Shown: positions 6,592 to 13,684 of the stretch, piece after piece | Position numbering within the stretch: position 1 is the stretch's first letter | How the letters are laid out: every line of letters begins with the position of its first letter | NCBI GenBank assembly: GCA_014871665.1 | Contig: WGSL01000054.1 | Location: forward strand, 1 to 13,684 | DNA: 13,684 nucleotides | From: Collinsella sp. | GTDB lineage: Bacteria; Actinomycetota; Coriobacteriia; Coriobacteriales; Coriobacteriaceae | Direction of reading: 5' to 3' | The notes under the pieces: generated by a model | The model's database searches: none | Seen by the model: only the letters and a program-made list of their open reading frames with translations | Told to the model about the DNA's origin: nothing | Made by a program: the position numbers and the translations under genes

Positions 6592-6611
6592 CCTCTCAGT
6601 AAACTGGGAGG
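6592..6611. other. Small stem-loop between the operon terminator and nadE
   Basis: CCTCTCAG (6592-6599) pairs with CTGGGAGG (6604-6611), 8 bp including one G-U pair, around a TAAA loop. It sits between the cluster terminator and nadE, so it would be part of the nadE leader if that promoter is upstream. No good T tract follows, so it is not a convincing terminator. The rest of 6549-6678 shows no clear gene or sigma-70 promoter. Confidence 0.35.
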
Positions 6612-6678
6612 TTGCTTTGGCTAGTTAGAGATATGTGAACGTCCGTTAGACTGAATCTCAGGGTAGAAGGGGCCTCCA

Positions 6679-8679
6679 GTGTCCAGATCAACAAGGCAAT
6701 GCTGCGTTTCGGCTAATAAGAACGATGGCTTTTTGCGTGTGGCGGCGGCGTCGCCGCAGATTCGCGTGGCCGATGTCGAGGGCAATGCCGAGGTTGCGTT
6801 AGCGGCTGTTCGCGCGGCTGTCGAGCGCGGCGTCCGTGCTCTGGTGCTGCCCGAGCTCAACTTGTGCGGCTATACCGCGGCCGATCTGTTCCATAACCGC
6901 ACGCTGCTGCATGCCTGCGAGGCTGCTCTGGTGCATATCCTCGATGAGACTCGTGAGCTGCCGATTGTCTTTACCGTTGGCTTGCCCGTTGCGGTGGCAG
7001 AAAACATCAACAACTGCGCCGCCGTGTGCTGCGCGGGCGAGCTTTTGGGCCTTACGGCCAAGAAGTATCTGCCCAACTATGGCGAGTTCTACGAGCGCCG
7101 CTGGTTTGCTCCGGCGCCCGCAGATCCTGTGTGGGTCGAGTTTGCCGGTCAGGGTCCGGTTCCGCTGGGTTCGGGGCTTGTCTACCGCTGCTGTGATGAG
7201 GGTGCTGAGGACCTGGTGCTGGGCGTCGAGGTCTGTGAGGACCTGTGGGTACCTGCGCCGCCCTCGACCGAGATGGCGCTTGCCGGTGCGACGGTGATTC
7301 TCAACCCGTCGGCCTCGGACGAGATTATTGGTAAGGCAGATTACCGCCGCAGCCTTATCTCTAACCAAAGCGCGCGCCTGTACTGCGCCTATGCCTATGC
7401 GGACGCGAGTGAGGGCGAGTCCACGACCGACATGGTCTTTGCGGGCGAGAACCTCGTCTACGAAAACGGCTCCAAGCTCGCCGCGACGAAGCTCCTCACT
7501 TGCGATATGGCCGTCGCCGACGTTGACCTTGACCGCCTGGTTGCCGAGCGCCGTCGCTCGACGACGTGGGCGCGCACGGACGATGCGCCGGGGGCCACGA
7601 CCGTTGAGTTTTCGTTTGAGGGCGTGTTGGCCGAAGAGCCTGTCCTGCGCGATGCCTGCAATATCGACCGCGTTTTCCCTCGTGCGCCCTTTGTGCCGGC
7701 CGACCACGGTGATCTGGCCGAGCGCTGCGAGACTATTCTCAATCTGCAGACTGCTGGCCTCAAGACCCGCCTTGCCCACACAGGTACCAAGGCTGCGGTT
7801 ATCGGCCTTTCGGGTGGCTTGGACTCCACGCTGGCACTGCTTGTGACCGTGCGTGCCTTCGATGCGCTGGGGCTGCCGCGCACGGGTATCACGGCGGTCT
7901 CCATGCCAGGTTTTGGCACGACGCATCGCACCAAGTCCAATGCCGAGTCGCTCGCTCGCGACCTGGGTGTGAGCTTCCGCGAGGTTTCGATCCACGCGGC
8001 TGTGGAGCAGCACTTCAAGGACATTGAGCACGATTCGGCCGTGCAGGACGTGACCTACGAGAACAGCCAGGCCCGCGAGCGTACGCAGATTCTGATGGAC
8101 CTGGCCAACCAGGCTGGCGGCTTTGTCATCGGTACCGGCGACCTGTCGGAGCTGGCGCTCGGCTGGGCTACCTATAACGGCGACCACATGAGCATGTACG
8201 CCGTCAACGCGAGCGTGCCCAAGACGCTTGTGCGCCATCTGGTGCGCTATGCCGCCGATGTCTTTGGCGGGCGTATTGCCGAGGTCTTGCTCGATATCCT
8301 CGATACGCCGGTGTCCCCCGAGCTTCTGCCGCCCACGGGCGACGGCGAGATTGCGCAGAGGACCGAGGATTTGGTGGGCCCGTACGAGCTGCACGACTAC
8401 TTCCTCTACTACCTGCTACGTTTTGGCTTTGAGCCGGGCAAGATCTACCGCATGGCGCTCAAGAGCTTCGAGGGCGTCTACGACGCCAAGACCGTCCACA
8501 CGTGGCTACGTACGTTCTACCGTCGCTTCTTTGCCCAGCAGTTTAAGCGCAGCTGCCTGCCCGATGGTCCCAAGGTGGGCTCGGTGACGCTCAGCCCGCG
8601 CGGCGATTGGCGTATGCCGAGTGACGCCAGCTCGCGTCTGTGGCTTGCGCAGATCGATGCGCTCAATCCGGTTGACTAA
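6679..8679 (+). CDS. nadE: Glutamine-dependent NAD(+) synthetase
   Basis: Encodes 666 aa, close to the actinobacterial two-domain NadE (about 680 aa). It converts deamido-NAD, ATP and glutamine to NAD in the cytoplasm, the last step of NAD synthesis. The N-terminal nitrilase-type glutaminase domain carries the triad: Glu59 in LVLPELNLCGY, Lys128 in LTAKKYLPNYGEFYE, and Cys186 in VEVCEDLW. The C-terminal synthetase domain has the ATP pyrophosphatase loop SGGLDS (378-383), then GTGDLSELALGW and a C-terminal LSPRGDWRMPSD segment, as in the mycobacterial enzyme. There is no in-frame ATG near the 5' end: a TAG at 6664-6666 closes the frame, and the first usable start is GTG 6679, 6 bases after an AGAAGGGG site. 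Homology is clear only from about residue 17 (GFLRVAA), so TTG 6733 or GTG 6739 remain alternatives. The 5' end abuts the AT-rich island. Confidence 0.95.
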   Translation: MSRSTRQCCVSANKNDGFLRVAAASPQIRVADVEGNAEVALAAVRAAVERGVRALVLPELNLCGYTAADLFHNRTLLHACEAALVHILDETRELPIVFTVGLPVAVAENINNCAAVCCAGELLGLTAKKYLPNYGEFYERRWFAPAPADPVWVEFAGQGPVPLGSGLVYRCCDEGAEDLVLGVEVCEDLWVPAPPSTEMALAGATVILNPSASDEIIGKADYRRSLISNQSARLYCAYAYADASEGESTTDMVFAGENLVYENGSKLAATKLLTCDMAVADVDLDRLVAERRRSTTWARTDDAPGATTVEFSFEGVLAEEPVLRDACNIDRVFPRAPFVPADHGDLAERCETILNLQTAGLKTRLAHTGTKAAVIGLSGGLDSTLALLVTVRAFDALGLPRTGITAVSMPGFGTTHRTKSNAESLARDLGVSFREVSIHAAVEQHFKDIEHDSAVQDVTYENSQARERTQILMDLANQAGGFVIGTGDLSELALGWATYNGDHMSMYAVNASVPKTLVRHLVRYAADVFGGRIAEVLLDILDTPVSPELLPPTGDGEIAQRTEDLVGPYELHDYFLYYLLRFGFEPGKIYRMALKSFEGVYDAKTVHTWLRTFYRRFFAQQFKRSCLPDGPKVGSVTLSPRGDWRMPSDASSRLWLAQIDALNPVD

Positions 8680-8747
8680 GGTTGGCTAAATTGAACCAAT
8701 ACGGGGGTTACAAGCGTTACACTTTTGCAATCTGATGGCCCGTATCG

Positions 8748-8778
8748 CGCGGCGCTCTTGTCGGAGCGCCGCGTTTTT
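8748..8778 (+). terminator. GC-rich hairpin with T tract, nadE terminator or aminotransferase leader structure
   Basis: A perfect 10-bp stem, CGCGGCGCTC (8748-8757) with GAGCGCCGCG (8764-8773), has a 6-base loop and a T5 run (8774-8778). It is 69 bases after the nadE stop, which fits a terminator, but it also ends only 19 bases before the aminotransferase ATG. If the aminotransferase has its own promoter upstream of 8748, this would be a leader stem-loop able to attenuate transcription. Confidence 0.75.
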
Positions 8779-8797
8779 CATATCGAAAGGTGGCACC

Positions 8798-9961
8798 ATG
8801 CAGGCATCGCAGCGTCTCGACCGCTTTGGCGCGGAGGTCTTCGCCTCGCTCAACAACAAGCTTCTCGCGCTGAAGGCTCAGGGCAAGACCATTTACAACA
8901 TGAGCGTGGGCACGCCCGATTTTAAGCCGTACGACCATGTGGTCGAGGCGCTCACGCAGGCAGCCCAAGATCCCGAGATGTGGAAGTATGCCCTGCGCGA
9001 CCTGCCCGAACTCAAGCAGGCCGTGTGCGATTACTATGAGCGTCGCTTTGGCGTTTCGGGCATTACGCCGTCTATGGTGCAGTCGTGCAACGGCACGCAG
9101 GAGGGCGTGGGCCATTTGGGCCTGGCCCTGCTCGATCCGGGTGACACCATTCTGGTTCCCGATCCGTGCTACCCGGTCTTTGAGGCGGGTGCCAAGATCG
9201 CCGATGCCAAGCTCGAATACTATCCGCTGGTTGCCGAGCATAATTACCTGCCCTATGTGGCGGGTATCGATCCCGAGGTGGCCGATCGTGCCAAGTATAT
9301 GATCGTGTCGCTGCCTGCGAACCCGGTGGGCTCGGTGGGCACACCCGAGGTCTACGAGGAGATTATCGCTTTCGCCCGCGAGCATGATCTGCTCATCGTT
9401 CACGACAACGCGTACTCCGACATCGTGTTTGACGGCGAGCCCGGCGGCAGCTTCTTGCAGTATCCCGGTGCGCTTGAGGTGGGCGTGGAGTTCTTCTCGC
9501 TTTCCAAGTCGTTTAACGTCACCGGTGCCCGCATCGGCTTTTTGGTCGGTCGCGAGGACGTGGTCTCGGCCTTTGCCAAGCTGCGCGGCCAGATCGACTT
9601 CGGTATGTTTTTCCCGATCCAGAAGGCTGCTATCGCCTGCCTGAACGGTCCGCGCGATGAGGTCGAGGCGCAGCGCCTGAAGTACCAGGAACGTCGCGAT
9701 GCCCTGTGCGACGGTCTTGAGGGCCTGGGCTGGGAGCGTCCCAACGCGCATGGCTCTATGTTTGTGTGGGCCAAGCTTCCCGGTGGTCGCACCGATTCCA
9801 TGGCGTTTTGCGAGGAGCTTATGGAGAAGGCCGGCGTTGTGGTGACGCCGGGCGCGAGCTTTGGCCCTTCGGGCGAGGGGCACGTGCGTATGGCACTGGT
9901 CCTGCCGCCCGATCAGATCGCTTTGGCTGTCGAGGCCATTCGCGAGGCGGGCCTGTATTAG
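8798..9961 (+). CDS. Class I/II PLP-dependent aminotransferase (DapL/AspC-like)
   Basis: Encodes 387 aa, normal for fold-type I aminotransferases. The ATG at 8798 (MQASQRLDRF) is chosen because AAAGG (8786-8790) lies 7 bases upstream; an upstream extension would run through the hairpin at 8748-8778. Key features are the PLP-binding Lys237 in SLSKSFNVTGARIGF; Asp203 and Tyr206 in VHDNAYSDI; PANPVG (173-178), which replaces the common PNNPTG; and the C-terminal carboxylate-binding Arg in GHVRMAL. The overall pattern (VGTPDF, GTQEGVGHL, VPDPCYPVF) is closest in my memory to LL-diaminopimelate aminotransferases of the Moorella type, which would make it a lysine/peptidoglycan precursor enzyme. Related alanine or aspartate aminotransferases share these motifs, so the substrate is not settled. 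It is flanked by nadE and ldh with large gaps, so it is probably monocistronic. Confidence 0.9.
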   Translation: MQASQRLDRFGAEVFASLNNKLLALKAQGKTIYNMSVGTPDFKPYDHVVEALTQAAQDPEMWKYALRDLPELKQAVCDYYERRFGVSGITPSMVQSCNGTQEGVGHLGLALLDPGDTILVPDPCYPVFEAGAKIADAKLEYYPLVAEHNYLPYVAGIDPEVADRAKYMIVSLPANPVGSVGTPEVYEEIIAFAREHDLLIVHDNAYSDIVFDGEPGGSFLQYPGALEVGVEFFSLSKSFNVTGARIGFLVGREDVVSAFAKLRGQIDFGMFFPIQKAAIACLNGPRDEVEAQRLKYQERRDALCDGLEGLGWERPNAHGSMFVWAKLPGGRTDSMAFCEELMEKAGVVVTPGASFGPSGEGHVRMALVLPPDQIALAVEAIREAGLY

Positions 9962-10105
9962 AAACCTATTTCGACTCGTCAATAGCTCGAAACCGATTTC
10001 GTGCAGTTATTTTACGAATTCTGCAAACAATTTCGGTTAACGGTCGATTTTTGGCTGCGAATAGGAGCATAATCAAAGTCCCGATTGGATGTATTGGGAT
10101 TACGG

Positions 10106-10140
10106 CAAGCCGCTCGGGTCGTTCCCGGGCGGCTTGTTTG
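10106..10140 (+). promoter_or_regulatory. Stem-loop in the ldh leader
   Basis: CAAGCCGCTCGGG (10106-10118) pairs with 10124-10136 over 13 bp with one G-U pair, around a TCGTT loop, followed by a poor T run (TTTG). It lies 145 bases after the aminotransferase stop and 26 bases before the ldh start. It could terminate the upstream transcript or act in the ldh leader by attenuation or mRNA protection. The remainder of 9962-10162 is AT-richer and probably holds the ldh promoter, but no convincing -35/-10 pair was found. Confidence 0.55.
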
Positions 10141-10162
10141 TGGAGAGAGATGGGAGTTTCTA

Positions 10163-11113
10163 ATGGTTAACGAGAAGAAGGTCGCTATTGTCGGCTGCGG
10201 TTTCGTCGGTTCGTCTTCGGCGTTCGCTCTGATGCAGAGCGGTCTGTTCTCCGAGATGGTCCTCATCGACGTGGACAAGAACCGCGCCGAGGGTGAGGCC
10301 CTGGATATCGCGCACGGCATGACGTTTGCCGAGCCGATGAAGATCTACGCCGGCGATTATTCCGATGTCGCCGACGCCGCCATGATCGTCGTCACCGCTG
10401 GCGCTGCCCAGAAGCCCGGTGAGACCCGCCTGGACTTGGTCAACAAGAACGTCAGCATCTTTAAGTCCATTATCCCCGAGATTAAGAAGTCCGGCTTCGA
10501 CGGCATTCTGCTCATCGTCTCCAACCCGGTCGATGTTCTGACCTACGCCGCCATCAAGATGTCCGGCCTGCCTGAGGGCCACGTCATCGGCTCCGGCACC
10601 GTGCTCGACACCGGCCGTCTGCAACAGATGCTTGGCGCTCACGTCGAGGTTGACCCGCGCGATGTCCAGGCCTACGTCATGGGTGAGCACGGCGACTCCG
10701 AGTTTGTCGCTTGGTCCAGCGCTCAGGTTGCTGGCGTTCCGCTGAACACCTTCTGCGAGCTTCACGGCCACCTGGAGCATGAGGCTGCCGAGAAGCGCAT
10801 CGCCGAGGACGTCAAGAACTCCGCCTACACCATCATCGAGAAGAAGCACGCCACCTACTATGGCGTCGCCATGGCCGTCAAGCGCATCTGCACCGCCGTC
10901 ATGCGCGATGAGCAGACCGTTCTGCCTGTCTCTTCGCTCATGGTGGGCGAGTATGGCCTGTCCGATCTTGCCATCTCCATGCCGACCGTCGTTGGCCGCG
11001 ACGGCGTTGTCTGCCGCGTCCCCGTGCCGCTGAACGATGACGAGCAGCATGAGCTCACCGTCTCCGCCAAGGCCCTCAAGGACATCATCGACAGCGTCGA
11101 CTTCTCCTGCTAA
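10163..11113 (+). CDS. ldh: L-lactate dehydrogenase
   Basis: Encodes 316 aa, the standard bacterial L-LDH length. It reduces pyruvate to L-lactate with NADH, regenerating NAD for fermentation in the cytoplasm. The ATG at 10163 (MVNEKKVAIVGCGFVG) has a GGGAG site (10152-10156) 6 bases upstream. The Rossmann glycine motif is GCGFVG (11-16), and Asp36 in LIDVDKN selects NADH. The active-site loop QKPGETR (83-89) has Gln at the position where malate dehydrogenases have Arg, which supports lactate. The catalytic dyad is His176 in GEHGDSE with Asp149 in LDTGRLQ, and Arg152 binds substrate. Codon use is strongly GC-biased, as for a highly expressed gene. It stands alone, with a leader stem-loop upstream and an intergenic repeat downstream. 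A malate dehydrogenase is unlikely given the Gln. Confidence 0.96.
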   Translation: MVNEKKVAIVGCGFVGSSSAFALMQSGLFSEMVLIDVDKNRAEGEALDIAHGMTFAEPMKIYAGDYSDVADAAMIVVTAGAAQKPGETRLDLVNKNVSIFKSIIPEIKKSGFDGILLIVSNPVDVLTYAAIKMSGLPEGHVIGSGTVLDTGRLQQMLGAHVEVDPRDVQAYVMGEHGDSEFVAWSSAQVAGVPLNTFCELHGHLEHEAAEKRIAEDVKNSAYTIIEKKHATYYGVAMAVKRICTAVMRDEQTVLPVSSLMVGEYGLSDLAISMPTVVGRDGVVCRVPVPLNDDEQHELTVSAKALKDIIDSVDFSC

Positions 11114-11180
11114 ATCAAGCTCGCTAGAGCGAAAAGCTACAATGAAGGCGTCCGAGTCCACGCGGCCCGGGCGCTATTTT

Positions 11181-11208
11181 GGTGCAAAGTAACCTGACCC
11201 CAATGCAC
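11181..11208. repeat. Intergenic 29-bp imperfect repeat, copy 1
   Basis: This copy begins GGTGCAAAGTAACCTG and ends with CAATGCAC. It matches copy 2 (12394-12422) at all but a few positions, and has short inverted ends (GTGCA / TGCAC). It lies in the ldh-DUF2974 gap, immediately upstream of the DUF2974 gene. A TATAGT sequence (11209-11214) directly follows but lies too close to the start codon to be a confident -10. Confidence 0.7.
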
Positions 11209-11227
11209 TATAGTCGATGGGAGGGCC

Positions 11228-12388
11228 ATGTCGGATTCGCCTAATTTTTTGACCTATGCCCAGACGGCGTTTGATCCGTTTGAGGAGCGGCCGTTCTGCG
11301 CGGTGGATAGCCTGGTCTTTGCGTGGTTGTCCTATTTGCGTTTGCCGGGTGATATGGCGGAGCTGACGAACTGGCAGGGCCTAGACGTACGCGAGCTGCT
11401 GCGTGCCGAGTGCTATCGGGACATGATTGACGACTTGTGGGACCCGGAGGGGAGCAGGGCCTTGTTGGAGGCCGTGGCAGCAAGTCCTCGCTACCGTGGC
11501 GTGCACGTTTGCGGCTATCGTGCTGTGAGCGATGTGGTGGCGACGGAGCAGTTTGCAGCCATGGCGTTCCGGTTTCCGGCGGGGTTTAGTTATCTTTCCT
11601 TCCGGGGGACCGACAGCACGATTGTGGGCTGGAAAGAGGACTTTAACATGGCGTTCCGGTGTCCTGTGCCGGCCCAGGAATCCGCGGCGCGTTATGTGGA
11701 CGAGGCGGCGGATGCGATCGACGGGCCGCTTTTGTGCGGAGGTCATTCCAAGGGTGGAAACCTTGCGGTGTACGGTGCGGCGATGTGCTCCGATGTCGCT
11801 CGTGAGCGAATTGAACGGGCATATTCCCATGATGGTCCGGGCTTCGTCGAGGAGTTTCTGAACGGCGACGCTTTTGCCGATCTTTCCGGTCGAATCGACA
11901 AGACGCTACCTCGGTCGTCGATCTTTGGCATGATGTTCGAGACACAAGAGGACTATGCCATCGTTGAGAGCACCGAGTTCAGCCTGCTGCAGCACAATCC
12001 CTTTAGCTGGGTGGTTGATGGTCGCGACTTCGTGTACTGTGAGCGCCTGTCCGCCGGTGCTCGATATGTTGATGGCTCCATTCGCGAGATGCTGCTTGCA
12101 GTGTCGCCTGGCGAGCGCGAGCGTTTTGTAGATGCGTTGTTCTCCGTGTTTGAGGCAACGGGTGCTGAGCGGTTTGCGGATATCGCTGGGAATCTGCGCG
12201 AGAGCCTGCCCGTGATGCTCCAGGCTGCGCAAGGCTTTGACAAGGATACGCGACGCTTTGTCTCGCAGACCATCGCGGCAATCCTAAAATGTGCGCTTCT
12301 GCCCAAACGTCCCCAGATCGACATGCCCGCTGCCGGCAAGAGCTTGGCAGAACAGCTCGAGGCTTGGCAGTCCGAGCTCCTGCGCTAG
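11228..12388 (+). CDS. DUF2974 (Mbeg1-like) alpha/beta-hydrolase-fold protein
   Basis: Encodes 386 aa. The ATG at 11228 follows a GGGAGGG site (11219-11225) with unusually short spacing. Residues 1-290 fit the DUF2974 / Mbeg1-like pattern: an N-terminal FCAVDSLVFAWLSYL segment (23-37), FRGTD (125-129), and the nucleophile elbow GGHSKGGNLA (171-180), where Ser174 would be the catalytic serine. His256 in LLQHNPFSW is a candidate triad His. These features point to a lipase- or esterase-like serine hydrolase, but no substrate is established for the family that I know of. No signal peptide or membrane helix is evident, so it is probably cytoplasmic. Residues 290-386 form a helical C-terminal region. 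It is bracketed by two copies of a 29-bp repeat and is probably transcribed separately from ldh. Family assignment is good; the activity is inferred. Confidence 0.9.
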   Translation: MSDSPNFLTYAQTAFDPFEERPFCAVDSLVFAWLSYLRLPGDMAELTNWQGLDVRELLRAECYRDMIDDLWDPEGSRALLEAVAASPRYRGVHVCGYRAVSDVVATEQFAAMAFRFPAGFSYLSFRGTDSTIVGWKEDFNMAFRCPVPAQESAARYVDEAADAIDGPLLCGGHSKGGNLAVYGAAMCSDVARERIERAYSHDGPGFVEEFLNGDAFADLSGRIDKTLPRSSIFGMMFETQEDYAIVESTEFSLLQHNPFSWVVDGRDFVYCERLSAGARYVDGSIREMLLAVSPGERERFVDALFSVFEATGAERFADIAGNLRESLPVMLQAAQGFDKDTRRFVSQTIAAILKCALLPKRPQIDMPAAGKSLAEQLEAWQSELLR

Positions 12389-12390
12389 CC

Positions 12391-12425
12391 ATTGGTGCAA
12401 AGCAACCTGTCCCCGATGCACCAAT
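12391..12425. repeat. Intergenic 29-bp imperfect repeat, copy 2, with perfect 9-bp inverted ends
   Basis: ATTGGTGCA (12391-12399) is the exact reverse complement of TGCACCAAT (12417-12425), with a 17-base centre AAGCAACCTGTCCCCGA. The inner 29 bases correspond to copy 1 at 11181-11208. It starts 3 bases after the DUF2974 stop and could fold as a stem-loop in RNA, but no T tract follows. Confidence 0.8.
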
Positions 12426-12455
12426 CTTCGATACGCTTGGGGCAGGCTCGACCGC

Positions 12456-12461
12456 TATACT
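12456..12461 (+). promoter_or_regulatory. Candidate -10 box for the NA37 gene
   Basis: TATACT matches the -10 consensus at five of six positions and lies 38 bases before the chosen start at 12500. No -35 hexamer at standard spacing is convincing, so this remains a weak promoter call. Confidence 0.4.
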
Positions 12462-12499
12462 GGTTCGTGCTCAATTCGATCTAGAACGGAATGCCGTAT

Positions 12500-13504
12500 A
12501 TGAAAATCAATCACGCAATCTTGCATATCCTGGACTTTGACTCGGCCGTCAACGTTATGAGCCAGCGCGAGCTCGATATCGAAAGCCGTACCGTGCGCAA
12601 TTTTGTAACCACGCATCTGCGCCGCGCACGCACCTCGGCCGACAATAAACGCGCCACGTTTGCCGAGAACTCCGCATTCGGCGGCGAGCTCAAGGGCTAT
12701 TTCTTTGGCGAGCGCGAGTTCGTGGACCTGTCGCAGCAGATTGCGGAGTTTATCTCCTCCGAGCTCACCAAAGCCGAGAAAGCCGAGTCTACCGATGTGC
12801 TCGTGGCTGATTTTGACGACGATGAGGATGCCCGCTGGTTTGCCGTGATGCTGCTGGGCTCCAAGCAGGCTTTTATGCACGAGGTGGGCCGCGAGGAGGG
12901 GGAGGTGCGCAACGACATCGCGCGCCACTACGCTATTCTGCCAAACCCCTCGCAAAAGGTTCCAAGCTATGCCATCGTGCGTGCGAGCACCATGGAGATC
13001 GGCTACGTGGACAAGAAGCGCAAGATTGCCGGCGAGGACCGTATGCTTATCCCCGATGGCCTGCTGCAGTGCGACACGGGCGTATCGGGCAAGGAGGTCA
13101 TCGACACCGTGACGCGTGTGGTCGAGGAAGTCGCCGAGGAGCACGGTGCCAATACGGCCGTAGCGCTCGCCAAGGTTAAGGCTGCTGTTGCCGAGAAGGT
13201 CGAGGATGACGAGGAGCTGCCGCCTTGGGATATCGTCGACGAGGTCTTTGAGGACGAGCCGGTCATCAAGGAGAGCGTGCGCGCGGCACTGACCGAGGAG
13301 AAGGTGCCTGAGCGTGTGCCCGTGGAGCGCAAGCAGGTCGAACGCGCGGCGGTGCGCAATCATAAGATCCGTACCGACACGGGTATCGAGATCAGCTTCC
13401 CGGCCGAGATGGGTTCGAACTCTGAGTACATCGAGTTTGTCAACGAGCCCAACGGCCTCATCTCCATCGAGCTCAAGAACATCGGAAGTATTGAGAATCG
13501 ATAA
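12500..13504 (+). CDS. NA37-family nucleoid-associated protein
   Basis: Encodes 334 aa, as expected for the 37-kDa nucleoid-associated family (NdpA/YejK relatives), which binds the nucleoid; its precise role is poorly understood. The start at ATG 12500 (MKINHAILHILDFDS) gives the family's typical N-terminus and about 9 bases from an AACGGA site (12485-12490); an in-frame ATG at 12491 is possible but directly abuts that site. The central region carries FGERE, DFDDDEDARWFAVMLLGSKQAFMHEV and the AILPNPSQKVPSYAIV stretch seen in this family. The C-terminal domain ends IEISFPAEMGSNSEYIEFVNEPNGLISIELKNIG. A Glu/Val-rich linker spans about residues 208-275. No membrane segment is present. It is followed by a strong bidirectional terminator and is probably a single-gene unit. 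Confidence 0.9.
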   Translation: MKINHAILHILDFDSAVNVMSQRELDIESRTVRNFVTTHLRRARTSADNKRATFAENSAFGGELKGYFFGEREFVDLSQQIAEFISSELTKAEKAESTDVLVADFDDDEDARWFAVMLLGSKQAFMHEVGREEGEVRNDIARHYAILPNPSQKVPSYAIVRASTMEIGYVDKKRKIAGEDRMLIPDGLLQCDTGVSGKEVIDTVTRVVEEVAEEHGANTAVALAKVKAAVAEKVEDDEELPPWDIVDEVFEDEPVIKESVRAALTEEKVPERVPVERKQVERAAVRNHKIRTDTGIEISFPAEMGSNSEYIEFVNEPNGLISIELKNIGSIENR

Positions 13505-13529
13505 ACTGCTCTTGGACGTTGCAAAAAAC

Positions 13530-13564
13530 AAAGGCCGAAGCCTTTTGGGACTTCGGCCTTTTTT
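13530..13564. terminator. Bidirectional intrinsic terminator between convergent genes
   Basis: An 11-bp perfect stem, AAAGGCCGAAG (13530-13540) with CTTCGGCCTTT (13551-13561), has a 10-base loop. It is followed by T6 on the plus strand and, on the minus strand, by a T-rich tract complementary to 13523-13530. It lies 26 bases after the NA37 stop and about 60 bases after the stop of the minus-strand gene at the window edge, so it can serve both. Confidence 0.9.
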
Positions 13565-13624
13565 GTTTTCGGCTTGGTTGCTGACATTGCGCCGCAGGTT
13601 GAGCTCACGTCAGCGAAAACGCCC

Positions 13625-13684
13625 CTAAGCGGTAGTGTCGAGAAAGTTGGTGTAGAGCCCCATCCGAAGCGAGTCGGCCCGGCG
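13625..13684 (-). CDS. C-terminal end of a minus-strand gene (5' part outside window)
   Basis: On the minus strand an open frame enters from the window edge and ends at TAG (complement of 13625-13627) after 19 codons, giving a C-terminus RRADSLRMGLYTNFLDTTA. GC-rich codons and the T-rich minus-strand side of the terminator at 13530-13564 support a real convergent gene end. The fragment is too short to name a family, and I do not recognise it. Confidence 0.55.
   Translation of the reverse strand, partial: RRADSLRMGLYTNFLDTTA

Noticed and set aside
2211..6624. Possible attachment-site duplication at the island edges (TTGCT...TTTGG near 2211 and 6612)
   Set aside because: The match is short and interrupted, and no integrase or tRNA gene accompanies it.
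6572..6628. An 18-codon frame (ATG 6572) after the operon terminator, considered as a second precursor peptide
   Set aside because: It has no ribosome binding site, lies downstream of a strong terminator and overlaps a stem-loop.
6799..8394. A 531-aa minus-strand open frame
   Set aside because: It lies wholly opposite nadE, whose catalytic motifs are intact; long antisense frames are expected in GC-rich genes.
8717..9982. A 421-aa minus-strand open frame
   Set aside because: It is antisense to the aminotransferase and shows no recognisable domain or start signal.
12455..13531. A 358-aa minus-strand open frame
   Set aside because: It is antisense to the NA37 gene and would run into the bidirectional terminator; no supporting motif.

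Overview
The window looks like chromosomal DNA from a high-GC anaerobic gut actinobacterium, most likely class Coriobacteriia and perhaps Collinsella-like. That placement is an inference from GC-rich codon use and from the combination of a mycobacterial-type two-domain NAD synthetase, a DapL-like aminotransferase, an L-lactate dehydrogenase, a DUF2974 hydrolase-like protein and a NA37 nucleoid-associated protein. No rRNA, tRNA, CRISPR array, integrase or transposase was seen.

Left flank (1-2100, minus strand): an open-ended gene for a protein with a small folded N-terminal domain and a very long acidic/proline-rich tail, preceded by a gene for a membrane-anchored protein with a Ser/Thr/Gly/Asn-rich tail. 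A hairpin at 1080-1112 lies between them.

Centre (about 2200-6660, plus strand): an AT-richer island. For example, 15 of 60 bases are G/C in 4321-4380, against 38 of 60 in 8341-8400. It holds a 72-aa small protein, then a tight cluster: a stand-alone DUF2087 protein, an MFS exporter overlapping it by 23 bases, a 773-aa radical SAM enzyme with a B12-binding-like N-terminal region 7 bases further on, and a 36-aa acidic peptide ending in Cys-His. The peptide gene is not among longer ORFs; its strong ribosome binding site overlaps the stop codon of the radical SAM gene. A strong intrinsic terminator (6515-6548) closes the unit. The layout (small peptide, maturase with tandem RRE-like C-terminal domains, exporter, small accessory protein) suggests an uncharacterised RiPP (ribosomally made, post-translationally modified peptide) system. 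It is the main point of interest.

Right flank (6679-13684): housekeeping genes on the plus strand: nadE (GTG start, its 5' end abutting the island), a class I/II aminotransferase, ldh, a DUF2974 alpha/beta-hydrolase-like gene, and a NA37 nucleoid-associated protein gene. The DUF2974 gene is bracketed by two copies of a 29-bp imperfect repeat. Stem-loops sit in the leaders of the aminotransferase and ldh. A bidirectional terminator (13530-13564) separates the last gene from the C-terminal end of an unrecognised minus-strand gene that runs off the window.
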